NCBI GenBank assembly: GCA_937625935.1
Contig: OW569358.1
Span: forward strand, 1 to 64,000
Reading direction: 5' to 3'
Origin: Tetramitus jugosus
Lineage: Eukaryota; Heterolobosea; Eutetramitea; Acrasida; Vahlkampfiidae
DNA: 64,000 bases
Part shown: piece after piece, positions 39,622 to 48,580 of the stretch
Layout: each line of letters begins with the position of its first letter
Position numbering within the stretch: the first letter of the stretch is position 1
Made by a program: the position numbers and the translations under genes
The notes under the pieces: model-generated
The model's database searches: none
The model's input: the letters and a program-made list of their open reading frames with translations, nothing else
What the model was told of the DNA's origin: nothing

Positions 39622-41334
39622 ATGATACGTCCCAACCATCCTCCATCGCCATTTCCCTTGCTTGTGAGTCACGTGGCTGACTCTTCCCATACCAATAACG
39701 ACACGATGGAGAATCAACTTCGATTCTCACACAATTCAAGGTTAGCTCCAGCTAGAACAACCTCTCCACAGGTTCTTCCTCTGAATGGAAAGTCCTCCAC
39801 GTCAAGTCTTCCAGGTTCTGCTCTACTTAAGTACAGATTACAAGAATTGAGAAATGAATTGGTTCATCATTTGGACACCATTCAGCAAATCAAGACTCAA
39901 ATCGGTCACATATCCACAACAATGCAAGTGTTAGCTCCATTAGAACAGTTGGAGGAGCAAGAATTTAGGAGAAGACAAATGCGCTTGCGGTCCACAAAAA
40001 AACAAGCCGCGTCGGAAGGAGATCCTTCAGCGCAAGAAGCATCTCAAACTTCAGCAAGCAAGAAAACGGTTGTTGTTGGAAGAGTTAAAAAGGTTCAACA
40101 ACAGGCGCCTTCATCGTTGGACAGCCCCACTAGCATTGCGATGACTTCAGTGCCTCAGAGACCAAGTGATGACGACATCGAAGATGAGAATGTTGCTACT
40201 ACTGAGAACACTGAAATAGAACCGTCAGATGCTGCTCTCATGATGATGATGAATGCCTATCCGCAGTATTATAGCACACAAAGTAACAATGGTTCAGCTA
40301 CCGAAGCTTCTAGAGCATCCAAGAGACAACGAGATGAGGAGGAAGAGATAGAGGGAGAAACAAGCACCAAACAGTTGCAACAGGATGGAGAAGAGACAGC
40401 AGATACAGAGGAACAGCGAGCACCACAACGCAGGCGAAGAAAAATGCAGAAAAAGGATGACGACAGAATTGAATCGAATAACCCTGAAGGAGTGGAGGAC
40501 GCAGTGGAAGTAGAGAAAAATCACAATAGGGTTGCATCACATTCGTCATCGCCCGACTCGAATCCATTTGGTGCGTTAATTGACGCGGTCGATAATGAAG
40601 TCACAAGTGGTTCAGACGCACCAATCATACCAAGGCAACCACCTCGAACTCCAATCACTCCTTCTCTCACCGTTACTCCCACTCCCAATTTAGCGCGATT
40701 GCCTTTGTATCGAAATGAGAGCAGAGGGCATCCAGTGGGTTCACCATTGCAGGTATTGCCTTCAACTCTGAACAGATCACCGGTTGGTACTACTTATTCT
40801 CCAATTCAACAACCTATGATAACGTTGGATCCTCCAGTGCAGCCATCCAAATCCATGTGTGTCATGTGCAAGAGAGCAAATGTAAATTTAAAGAAGGGAT
40901 ATTCGAGTCGAAACTACACAGAAGATTATCAGGCCGTATTCCCCACCTTCAAGGGTGAAATTGGACTTGTGTGTGGATCGTGCTACATGATTTGCTATAG
41001 CTATAGATCTAAGAAGGGTAAGCCATCTTCGACCTCTCCTCGTACTCTCCATAGATTGCCAAATAGTGTCTCCCATGAACATAAGAACCTGGGTGAGGTA
41101 TACTCAACTCCAGAAACAGTTCATAGGATCATATCCACTGAGGAAGGTCAACCTCTTTCTCCACCACCTACTGAGTTAACACCTCAAGTCCAGATCGAGA
41201 CTCAGCCTGCAAAAGCGAGCACTTCCCCCAAGAAAACTCCAGCCTCGGCAACAACAAGAACCACCGGAAGAAGAAAGAGAAAACCATCTGAAAAAAGAGC
41301 CAGTTTGTATGATAGTGACAGTGATGGTATCTGA
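39622..41334 (+). CDS. Low-complexity protein with a C-x2-C...C-x2-C cluster, unknown
   Basis: 570 residues from ATG 39622. A coiled-coil segment occupies about residues 70-125 (KYRLQELRNELVHHLDTIQQ). A basic and acidic disordered middle follows, with nuclear-type signals (KRQRDEEEE, QRRRRKMQKK) and many Pro-Thr/Ser sites. Near residues 413-455 there is a probable zinc-binding cluster: C-V-M-C, 34 residues, then C-G-S-C and another Cys four residues on. The tail ends in GRRKRKPSEKR. The layout fits a nuclear protein, perhaps chromatin or transcription related. I do not recognise the finger as GATA, PHD or RING. It lies 64 bp upstream of the next gene on the same strand. Confidence 0.6.
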   Translation: MIRPNHPPSPFPLLVSHVADSSHTNNDTMENQLRFSHNSRLAPARTTSPQVLPLNGKSSTSSLPGSALLKYRLQELRNELVHHLDTIQQIKTQIGHISTTMQVLAPLEQLEEQEFRRRQMRLRSTKKQAASEGDPSAQEASQTSASKKTVVVGRVKKVQQQAPSSLDSPTSIAMTSVPQRPSDDDIEDENVATTENTEIEPSDAALMMMMNAYPQYYSTQSNNGSATEASRASKRQRDEEEEIEGETSTKQLQQDGEETADTEEQRAPQRRRRKMQKKDDDRIESNNPEGVEDAVEVEKNHNRVASHSSSPDSNPFGALIDAVDNEVTSGSDAPIIPRQPPRTPITPSLTVTPTPNLARLPLYRNESRGHPVGSPLQVLPSTLNRSPVGTTYSPIQQPMITLDPPVQPSKSMCVMCKRANVNLKKGYSSRNYTEDYQAVFPTFKGEIGLVCGSCYMICYSYRSKKGKPSSTSPRTLHRLPNSVSHEHKNLGEVYSTPETVHRIISTEEGQPLSPPPTELTPQVQIETQPAKASTSPKKTPASATTRTTGRRKRKPSEKRASLYDSDSDGI

Positions 41335-41398
41335 TGTTTGATGATAGGTTATACAAATAAATGAACCTCCAGTACATTGTAAAGTGTTTGCCAATTGA

Positions 41399-43153
41399 AT
41401 GTTCAAGCAGAAAGTTCTCCGACAACAAATTGCACGAAATTCAAGGGTCATGTCAAGCATAATCAACTCTCATTCAAAGAGTAATTTGGAACGGGAACTC
41501 ATCCCTCAACCATTCACAAGCGCTCAAGAGTACATTTCCGAATTATTGTTATTTCTCCGTGAATGGTCCCGCTTCTTTCAGTACACCTCGACTACGGTTC
41601 GATTCTCCGATGATCACACAAAAGAGGAAGAAGAGGAAGATCATGTGATCCTATTCTTCAAGAACAAGCACTTTGAGCAGAGAGTACCCCAAGAATGGCA
41701 ATTACTCTTCTCAAACAACGATCAAGTTGATGACAATGATGATGAAACATGCAAGCACTTGATCGAGATGACAAGAGATGGAAAAGTGAGAGAACATTGG
41801 CCAAACTCACTCAAGAATTTTGTTACAAAAGCAAAGAGTCTCTACTTGAGAAGAGCTACATCCACCCACAAGACCAATAACACCTTATCACTTGGTGATG
41901 AGAGTACTAAGGAGAGTGCCGTTGTAAACAATGCATTGAATTACAACAAGAGAGAAATGATTCGGGGGATGAGTCCAAAGAAGCAACACGAGGTTCATAT
42001 TCTGGCTCATCTCATTGCTCAATATGCTTCTTCCACTGCTGCAGAAACAACAAACACAACCACAAGTGATGCTTGTGACAGTGTGTTGGATATTGGGAGT
42101 GGAAAGGGTTATTTGAGTCATGTTTTGGCATTTGATTATGGTCTGAATGTTCTTGCAGTGGATCACAATGAAAACGTTGTTCAGAAATCAATGGAGAAGA
42201 GTCACCGGTTATTGAAGAGTACCAATGATCAATCAAATGATGTCAAGAATACCTCGCGTCCGAATGCTGTGAGCTACAAGGCTATCTCGTCACATTTGAC
42301 CACTGATCAAACAGACTTTGAAGAGCTAATGAGTCGTATGGACAATATACCAAGAGATTCCAATTTGTGTCTCATTGGGCTGCACACATGTGGAGATTTG
42401 GCACCTGCAATGATCAAATTGTTTTTAGCGCATGATCGTACTCGATGCATGGTCAATGTTGGATGTTGCTACCACAAGGTGACAGAATCATGTGATGTCA
42501 ATCAGCACCAAAGTTGTTGCGGCAGAAATGTCAGTGGTGACAATGATACTTCATATCCAATGAGTCAATTTGTTAGAGATAAGGGTGGTTTATTGTTGAC
42601 AAATGGTGGCAAAGTTCTGGCTTGTGCTGCACTGGACAAGTGGAGTGCAGAAACACAAGCACTGAACAACTTCAAGCGAAATGCTCATCGATGTGCATTG
42701 GAAGCATTCTTGCATGAGTATCAAGGATCACCCAATCAATCACTGTCTAACAATGCATCATCAGCTGTGTATTGCATAGGCAGCATATCTGACCAGTACT
42801 CGTCATTTGTTTCTTATGCGATGCAATCGATTCGAACAATGAAGAACAAGAATCTCATTGTAGAGCAGTCGAAACTAAATGAGCTGCTAGCGAATGAAGA
42901 TGTACTGAGCGAAGAGTTGAACAGATTTTATCAATCATTGAACCCAAGGAAGGATGAGAGAATCACACAACTGGATGTCTATTGGAGTTTACGCGCCCTG
43001 TTAGGTCCATTGCTTGAGGCACTAATCATAGTCGATCGTTTCTTATTCTTGAAAGAGCAGGGCGTAGAGGCAGATGTAATGCGCATATTCGATGGCGAAC
43101 TATCCCCTCGAAACATGGTGCTATTAGCGAAGAAATACAACGTAAACGAATAA
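41399..43153 (+). CDS. METTL25/RRNAD1-type methyltransferase
   Basis: 584 residues from ATG 41399; an in-frame MSSIINSH start 17 codons on is possible. The first 180 residues are the family's N-terminal helical region, including MSPKKQHEVHILA just before the catalytic domain, which is the METTL25 family lead-in. The SAM-binding motif VLDIGSGKGYLSHVL lies near residue 230, followed by LAVDHNE (acidic residue of motif II), LIGLHTCGDL and VGCCYHKV, all typical of METTL25 and RRNAD1. The C-terminus has the SLRALLGPLLEALIIVDRFLFLKE helix. RNA or protein substrate is not settled for this family, so none is claimed. The gene converges on ACSL with 41 bp between stop codons, and its TAA lies inside AATAAA. 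Confidence 0.8.
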   Translation: MFKQKVLRQQIARNSRVMSSIINSHSKSNLERELIPQPFTSAQEYISELLLFLREWSRFFQYTSTTVRFSDDHTKEEEEEDHVILFFKNKHFEQRVPQEWQLLFSNNDQVDDNDDETCKHLIEMTRDGKVREHWPNSLKNFVTKAKSLYLRRATSTHKTNNTLSLGDESTKESAVVNNALNYNKREMIRGMSPKKQHEVHILAHLIAQYASSTAAETTNTTTSDACDSVLDIGSGKGYLSHVLAFDYGLNVLAVDHNENVVQKSMEKSHRLLKSTNDQSNDVKNTSRPNAVSYKAISSHLTTDQTDFEELMSRMDNIPRDSNLCLIGLHTCGDLAPAMIKLFLAHDRTRCMVNVGCCYHKVTESCDVNQHQSCCGRNVSGDNDTSYPMSQFVRDKGGLLLTNGGKVLACAALDKWSAETQALNNFKRNAHRCALEAFLHEYQGSPNQSLSNNASSAVYCIGSISDQYSSFVSYAMQSIRTMKNKNLIVEQSKLNELLANEDVLSEELNRFYQSLNPRKDERITQLDVYWSLRALLGPLLEALIIVDRFLFLKEQGVEADVMRIFDGELSPRNMVLLAKKYNVNE

Positions 43154-43199
43154 AATATGGTGATAGCATATCGCTATATGACGTGAGTGAATATTTATT
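43149..43199. terminator. Shared convergent 3' end with stop-overlapping AATAAA on both strands
   Basis: AATAAA at 43149-43154 (plus) contains the stop of the METTL25-like gene. AATAAA at 43194-43199 (minus) contains the stop of the acyl-CoA synthetase. The coding regions are 41 bp apart. Confidence 0.65.
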
Positions 43200-45408
43200 G
43201 GTACATGGATTCAATGTCGTCCTTGTGGAGCTCGTAGATGTGACTTCTCTTGAGCTTCTGAGCTGCAGTCAAGCATCCATTCTCAGGAGTCCATTCCTCA
43301 TTGTATAACTTGATGCCCAAAAGTCTCTCAAATGATTTCACTTTGTTCTGTTTGCCTTCTTCGTTGAAGCTTCTGAACACCTCGGCAATCACGGCTGGAT
43401 TTTTGACCAGATCAGACTTGCTGAGTGATGTAATTCCATTGGCACTGGCCCATGATTTAAGGACAGTAAATTGAGGAATGACAACAGCAACAGGTTGATC
43501 CTTCTCGGAGTTGGCATACACCATAATACCGTTAGGGCTCACATACTTTGAGTTTCCATAGACAGATTCAAGATTCTCGAGTGAAATGTACTCTCCGGCA
43601 CTGAGCTTGACCAAATTCTTTCTACGATCAATGATTTGTAGAGCTCCGTTGGCCTTGATCTGAGCAACATCACCAGTGTGGAACCATCCGTCCTTGTCGA
43701 AAGCTTCCTTAGTCAAATGATCCTGCTTGAAATAACCAGGAGAGATGTTGTTACCTCTGACAGCAATTTCACCACGTGGGAATGGCTTATCAGTGCTCAA
43801 GTATCCCATCTCTGGAACATCAATGAGCTTAATTTCGGAACTAGGGAGAGGAGCACCCACAGATTGCATCTCAAATGTGTCATAGGCACCTTGGATGGCA
43901 ACAGCAGCAGTAGTCTCAGTCAAACCATAGCCCTGAACAAAGCAGCAACTGAAGCAAACTCTCATGAACTCGTGAGAATCCTTGTTCAATGGTGCGCCAC
44001 CGCTCATCATGAGAACCATATTGCCACCAATCAACTTTCTAAACTTGTTGAAGACGAGCATGTTCCAAACAGGTGTCTCATCACCTCTCTTGAGAGCTGC
44101 AGCCTTGCACTTGTAAGCAGCATTGAACAACCACTTGACCAATGCATTACCATTGTCCAATCTTTCCTTTGCACCCTTCTTGATGGTGTCAAACACTCGA
44201 GGAACACCGACAAGAATACTTGGAGCAACAGCTTGAATATCACCAATTGGCTTTGCACCCTTCTCGCTCAATGTTCTTGCACTGCCGTAGCCAATGCATC
44301 CACCACGCAACATGATCACATGCTCTGCAATCAATTCCAAAATGTGAGCCAATGGAAGATAGGCCACATAGCGATACTCGATCGTCTTGTCCTCACCAAT
44401 CGTCACATCAACAGATGCCATCGAAGCCAAAATGTTACCATGAGTGAGCATAACGCCCTTGGATTTGCCTGTAGTTCCCGATGTGTACATGATCATGCCC
44501 AATGATTCCAATCCTGGTCTACGATGAGTTTCAGTCGCCTTCTTGATCGATTCACCCTTGTTGCTCGTAGCACCCAATTTCTCCACATCGTCAAACGACG
44601 TGAATGTAATCTGAGGTGCATGCTGAGCCAAATGACTCAACACTTGTCTCTCGCGCTTCAAATTCTCTTCATCGTCCTCCACAATACCATTTCTCGTATA
44701 AATAACGTGCTTCAACTGAGGACACTCGGCTGCAATGCGCACAAAATCACTCAACGATGAAACGTTGACCAACATGGCACTGGAACCAGTTTCCTGAACT
44801 GCGGCAATCATAGCCTCGAGACCCAAGTTTGCATAAATGGTGCACACAGTGATATCATAGCGGAAACAGCTCTGAGCAAGCATCATCCACTGATAACAAG
44901 TGTTTTCAAACATGATAAATGAGTCACCACTCTTGAGTCCAGTCAATTGGAGCATTCCAATAGAAACGTTATCCACTTTTTGAGCCACTTGAGAAAAAGT
45001 AAGGTATTTGATGGGTGCAAATTCAGGAATTTCCCAAGTCTTGACCGTACCATCCTTTTGTGTCACCTTGTTCACATGCATCTTGACCATTCTTCTCCAA
45101 CCCATGCAGTTATTGTCGGAGAAATGTTTGACCGCGTGATCAAAAATGTCCGCTACGCTGGTGGCGCCAGGAATCGGAGAATCTAAGAGCTTGTGAGTAA
45201 AGTTGGCGTGTCGGTAGACTGGTGTTTCACCAACAATGCTTGATTCAGAGGAGAGCTTGTTGGAGAGCTTGTGATCAGATGGATACTTGACTCTCATGTC
45301 ATGAACCAACGATTTTTCCTTTTTGAAGAGATAGGCAATGTAGAAGACGATTCTATCGAGAATGTCGATCAAGTGAATGATCAGAGAACCAATCAGTGCA
45401 AGAGCCAT
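43195..45408 (-). CDS. ACSL: Long-chain acyl-CoA synthetase (ACSL)
   Basis: 737 residues from ATG 45406-45408, which follows a CAA-rich leader; the frame stays open further upstream but without convincing protein sequence. An N-terminal membrane helix (residues 2-28) anchors it. The adenylate-forming signature is complete: MYTSGTTGKSKGVMLTHGN near 305, YGLTETTAA near 495, GWFHTGD near 575, and IIDRRKNLVKLSAGEYISLE with the conserved Arg and Lys. The extended loop and anchor fit the ACSL3/ACSL4 branch. The enzyme activates long-chain fatty acids to acyl-CoA for lipid synthesis or oxidation, probably at the ER, lipid droplets or mitochondria. Its product is the donor for the acyltransferase encoded at 10400-11497. 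Confidence 0.92.
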   Translation of the reverse strand: MALALIGSLIIHLIDILDRIVFYIAYLFKKEKSLVHDMRVKYPSDHKLSNKLSSESSIVGETPVYRHANFTHKLLDSPIPGATSVADIFDHAVKHFSDNNCMGWRRMVKMHVNKVTQKDGTVKTWEIPEFAPIKYLTFSQVAQKVDNVSIGMLQLTGLKSGDSFIMFENTCYQWMMLAQSCFRYDITVCTIYANLGLEAMIAAVQETGSSAMLVNVSSLSDFVRIAAECPQLKHVIYTRNGIVEDDEENLKRERQVLSHLAQHAPQITFTSFDDVEKLGATSNKGESIKKATETHRRPGLESLGMIMYTSGTTGKSKGVMLTHGNILASMASVDVTIGEDKTIEYRYVAYLPLAHILELIAEHVIMLRGGCIGYGSARTLSEKGAKPIGDIQAVAPSILVGVPRVFDTIKKGAKERLDNGNALVKWLFNAAYKCKAAALKRGDETPVWNMLVFNKFRKLIGGNMVLMMSGGAPLNKDSHEFMRVCFSCCFVQGYGLTETTAAVAIQGAYDTFEMQSVGAPLPSSEIKLIDVPEMGYLSTDKPFPRGEIAVRGNNISPGYFKQDHLTKEAFDKDGWFHTGDVAQIKANGALQIIDRRKNLVKLSAGEYISLENLESVYGNSKYVSPNGIMVYANSEKDQPVAVVIPQFTVLKSWASANGITSLSKSDLVKNPAVIAEVFRSFNEEGKQNKVKSFERLLGIKLYNEEWTPENGCLTAAQKLKRSHIYELHKDDIESMYQ

Positions 45409-45758
45409 GACCTGTTTTTTTTGTTGTTGTTGTTGTTGTTCTGTTGTTGATTTTGTTTTTTGATTGTGAAAATCTTTTTTGTTCTGAGTTGTTCGATTTC
45501 GGAGGGAAATTGAATTTTTGGTCTTTTTTTGGCCTGAGCGAAAGAAGAAAACCAGGAAAATTAAAAAGTTTACAAAATTCGGCCTAGGAGAATTATTACC
45601 TGGGAATTCCAGGCCTGGGAAAACGTCATTCGTTTGACTGGTACGTTGATATTCTCGCATCTGATCGGTTCAAATTCTTCTACTTATCTGGGGAAGAAGA
45701 CACGCTATCCAACTTTTGCCCAAACCACCAAGAGAGAAAAAACACAAGCTAGCTCAAC
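45409..45758. other. Divergent intergenic region with CAA-rich leader
   Basis: 350 bp between divergent starts. On the minus strand, about 30 bases upstream of the acyl-CoA synthetase ATG consist of repeated CAA triplets followed by an A run. No other element seen. Confidence 0.5.
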
Positions 45759-46715
45759 ATGTTCCTTTATCATCCGTGCATCATCAGCCGAAACATGAAG
45801 CCTCACTTCACTCAAAAGGTTGTCTCGTTCAAGTGCCAAGCAACAAGCGCAAAGAGGTTCTATTCCATGCAACAGTCCACTGCTCATGCAACGACCACCC
45901 AAGCCGATGTCAGTAATTACATGCAATCGGCTCTGACGTATTACAAGTACTTCCAATGGGAGAGAGCCATTGACAACTTTTCCCGAGTGATTGAATGCAA
46001 CAGTCGTGAAACCCTCGACTCACAAGTGCAAGACAATCCACTCTCACAAGAACGAAAGCCACTCGACGAAGTGATGAGAAGAGACCAAGTACTGTTGGCA
46101 TATCGATGCCGTGGGAAACTGTTCCACATCAAGCATGATTACAAGAGAGCAGTGGATGATTTGAGTCATGCAATTCGCTTGGAATCAAGTGCACAAGGCA
46201 GTGAAACTAGTTTTATCGTTCGTGGTGATGCCTTCTATTCCATGAAGAAATACACGGAAGCCATTCAAGATTACTCGATGGCATTGAACGCACTAGAGAA
46301 CCTATACAATAGGGAACAAGCAAGTGCACGAACAACAAGAACTTTGAGTATTGTAATGGAGGATGAAACGAGTAGGTTGCTCAAAAACAATCCATGTGTC
46401 CAGACAGAGCAAGACAACCACCTTCAAGGATTGAGTGCAAGTGGACAATTGGCTCTCCACAATCTAGCAGAGCTGTACATAAAGAGAGGCAACGCATACC
46501 GGTATTCAAATCACCACGAGAAAGCACTGCATGATTTCTCGAGAGTGACAGAACTGTGTCCAAATGATATCCGTGGTTTTTCCCTGAGGGCTGCACTGTT
46601 GGACCAACTGGAACGCTTTCAAGAAGCAAAGAAGGACTATGAGACTGTGGTGCGCATGGACCCAACTCAACAGATTGCTAACACCCGCCTGCATTCACTT
46701 CATGAAATGAACTAA
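45759..46715 (+). CDS. TPR-repeat protein, possibly mitochondrial
   Basis: 318 residues from ATG 45759. The first 40 residues are basic and hydroxylated without acidic residues, with a KRFYSM end that resembles a mitochondrial presequence cleavage site. Tetratricopeptide repeats follow: ALTYYKYFQWERAIDNFSRVIE, YRCRGKLFHIKHDYKRAVDDLSHAI, VRGDAFYSMKKYTEAIQDYSMAL, KRGNAYRYSNHHEKALHDFSRV and LRAALLDQLERFQEAKKDYETVV. Five or six repeats make a scaffold for protein binding. No additional domain is present, so the partner is unknown; mitochondrial location is inferred from the N-terminus only. Confidence 0.7.
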   Translation: MFLYHPCIISRNMKPHFTQKVVSFKCQATSAKRFYSMQQSTAHATTTQADVSNYMQSALTYYKYFQWERAIDNFSRVIECNSRETLDSQVQDNPLSQERKPLDEVMRRDQVLLAYRCRGKLFHIKHDYKRAVDDLSHAIRLESSAQGSETSFIVRGDAFYSMKKYTEAIQDYSMALNALENLYNREQASARTTRTLSIVMEDETSRLLKNNPCVQTEQDNHLQGLSASGQLALHNLAELYIKRGNAYRYSNHHEKALHDFSRVTELCPNDIRGFSLRAALLDQLERFQEAKKDYETVVRMDPTQQIANTRLHSLHEMN

Positions 46716-46835
46716 GTCTGGTTTCCCATGAACAATGGTACCTCCCTCCTACCTCCTCCTTTGAACATTGTGTAAATAAAAATTTTAGTATTTGATGGAT
46801 TTTATTGTATTTGATACGGATTCAAAATTGGGCTT

Positions 46836-47993
46836 TTACATGGAAGTGTTGGTCAACTTTTCAGCAATGGACAACTGTGTGCGCATCAAGTTACTCAAAT
46901 ATATGACCATGAGCAAATCTTGCAAATGCTCGTTAAAGTCCTTATCGAACTGTTCAGTGTTAATCTTTGGAACACCAGTCAAAGCATCATTCAAATATTC
47001 GCCAATGGAGCTATCGGCAGCAGTCTTGCCCGACAACACATTTTGAACATAGGTGTTGACTTCGCTCAACATTTGTGACAACTTGACCAATGAATTCTCC
47101 AATTGATCAACTTCATTGATGGCTGCACTGGCACTGGTACCCTTCTTGGTCACTTCTTGCTTTTCCTTGCGAATCAATGCACTCACTGAACAAAAAAAAA
47201 CACGCGCACACACACGATAAAGAAGAGAAACGAGAGAAAAAAAATAACCCTGGTAGTTAGCTTTCCATTCTTTTCACACAGCAGCAATCAATGCACGCAC
47301 ACATGCATTCATCGTCGTCAAACAACAAATTACACATATCAACAAAAAAAAACAACAAAAAAAACAACATGATAAACTTTGTGAGAGATTAATAAACTTA
47401 CATCCAATCTTTTCACTCTGAGTAGTTGTATAGGACAATTTGATTCTTCTGAAATGAGATGCAATAACCTTATCCTTGATCATCAATGGCTTGTTCATGT
47501 AACCCTTGACACCCATACCACTAAACTTGTTATTGTTGTTCAATAGTTCACTTGTAGCGACGAGAACAAAAATTGGATTCTGTTTCACATTGTTGTTGAA
47601 CACTTCGTGGATCAACAAGTCATCTTCAGTCACATCGGAGCCTGTGCCATACCATCCAAGAACAACATCATTAGGGTACACTCTATGGTGCAATTCGTAC
47701 ATGGTTCTAAAGAATTCAATGTCCACTGTGACTTCTTCCTCAGTTTCTGCGTGTTTCACTGGGAAGCAGTTCTTAATTTCGATGGAGCCTTCCTTGTATT
47801 CACCTAGTAGTGCACCAATGACTCTGGATTGATCTTGAGAGCGTCTGCTATAGTGATCCAAAATGTTGATGGCAACGACTGGATGAATTTGATACTGGAG
47901 AGTGTTGGAAGTGGTGGTGGTGGCCTTGGTGTTTAGCTCTTGAGATGCTTCATCAGCCAATAGTAATTGTGAGACGTTTCCTGAGAGAGACAT
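46836..47993 (-). CDS. EIF3F: Translation initiation factor eIF3 subunit F, one intron
   Basis: Exons 47402-47993 and 46836-47185 join in phase across a 216-nt intron (donor GTAAGT, acceptor TTCAG), giving 313 residues. The MPN domain (about 30-170) has the eIF3f pattern: IHPVVAINILDHYSRR, RVIGALLGEYKEGSIEIKNCFPV, and VLGWYGTGSDVTEDDLLIHE. The metal-binding JAMM residues are not conserved, as expected for the non-catalytic MPN of eIF3f. The second exon supplies the C-terminal helices (LSEVNTYVQNVLSGKTAADSSIGEYL), which form part of the eIF3 octamer helical bundle. The protein helps recruit mRNA to the 40S subunit. Reading through the intron instead would end in a hydrophobic nonsense tail. 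Confidence 0.9.
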
Positions 47994-48580
47994 TGTTGAT
48001 TTTGTTGTTTTGTTGTTGATTTGATGATGATGAAGGTAAATTTGATGATTGAATTTGTGTGTTGAAAATTTTCTACAAAGGTGAAAAGCTTTTTTTGAGT
48101 GTGTGAGTTGCGCATTGGCGGAGAAACAAGTTCATTGGACAGAGAGACCTATTGAAGTAGTCTGGGTTTGTTCGGCCATTGCACTTTTATCCTGACTTTG
48201 GTCCTTAACGACCTGATGGTTTGTTGCCCTAAGAGAATGGATGCATACGGTCACTATTTGCTTGGATCATTCCAGAGTAAGACAAACACGAAATACGGCG
48301 ATTTATGATTCCATCGCCACAAAGCTCAAGGATTCCAACACCAGATTTCATCCAACACAACGACCTGTCAGACAAAGGAGAAAAAACCTTGCGCTCATTC
48401 CCTGCCTAAAAAAATCCTCTGTGCAATCAACTCAAATTGATCACAAAAGCTGCTCACAACAACACCAATCATATATCAAACACCAACACACAAATTAATT
48501 TATATTCACACAAAACAGTTGAAAAATACAACACTTTTTTTTTTTGATATCATCATACAACATCAACAACAACAACAACA
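47994..48580. other. Divergent intergenic region
   Basis: 587 bp between the divergent eIF3F and bridge-protein starts. An 85-codon frame at 48241 starts with ATG but resembles nothing. The 3' end is a CAACAA-rich leader (about 48562-48580) directly before the ATG. Confidence 0.5.

Noticed and set aside
45660-45700. Possible tRNA B-box (GGTTCAAATTC)
   Set aside because: No A-box at the right distance and no cloverleaf-compatible arms nearby.
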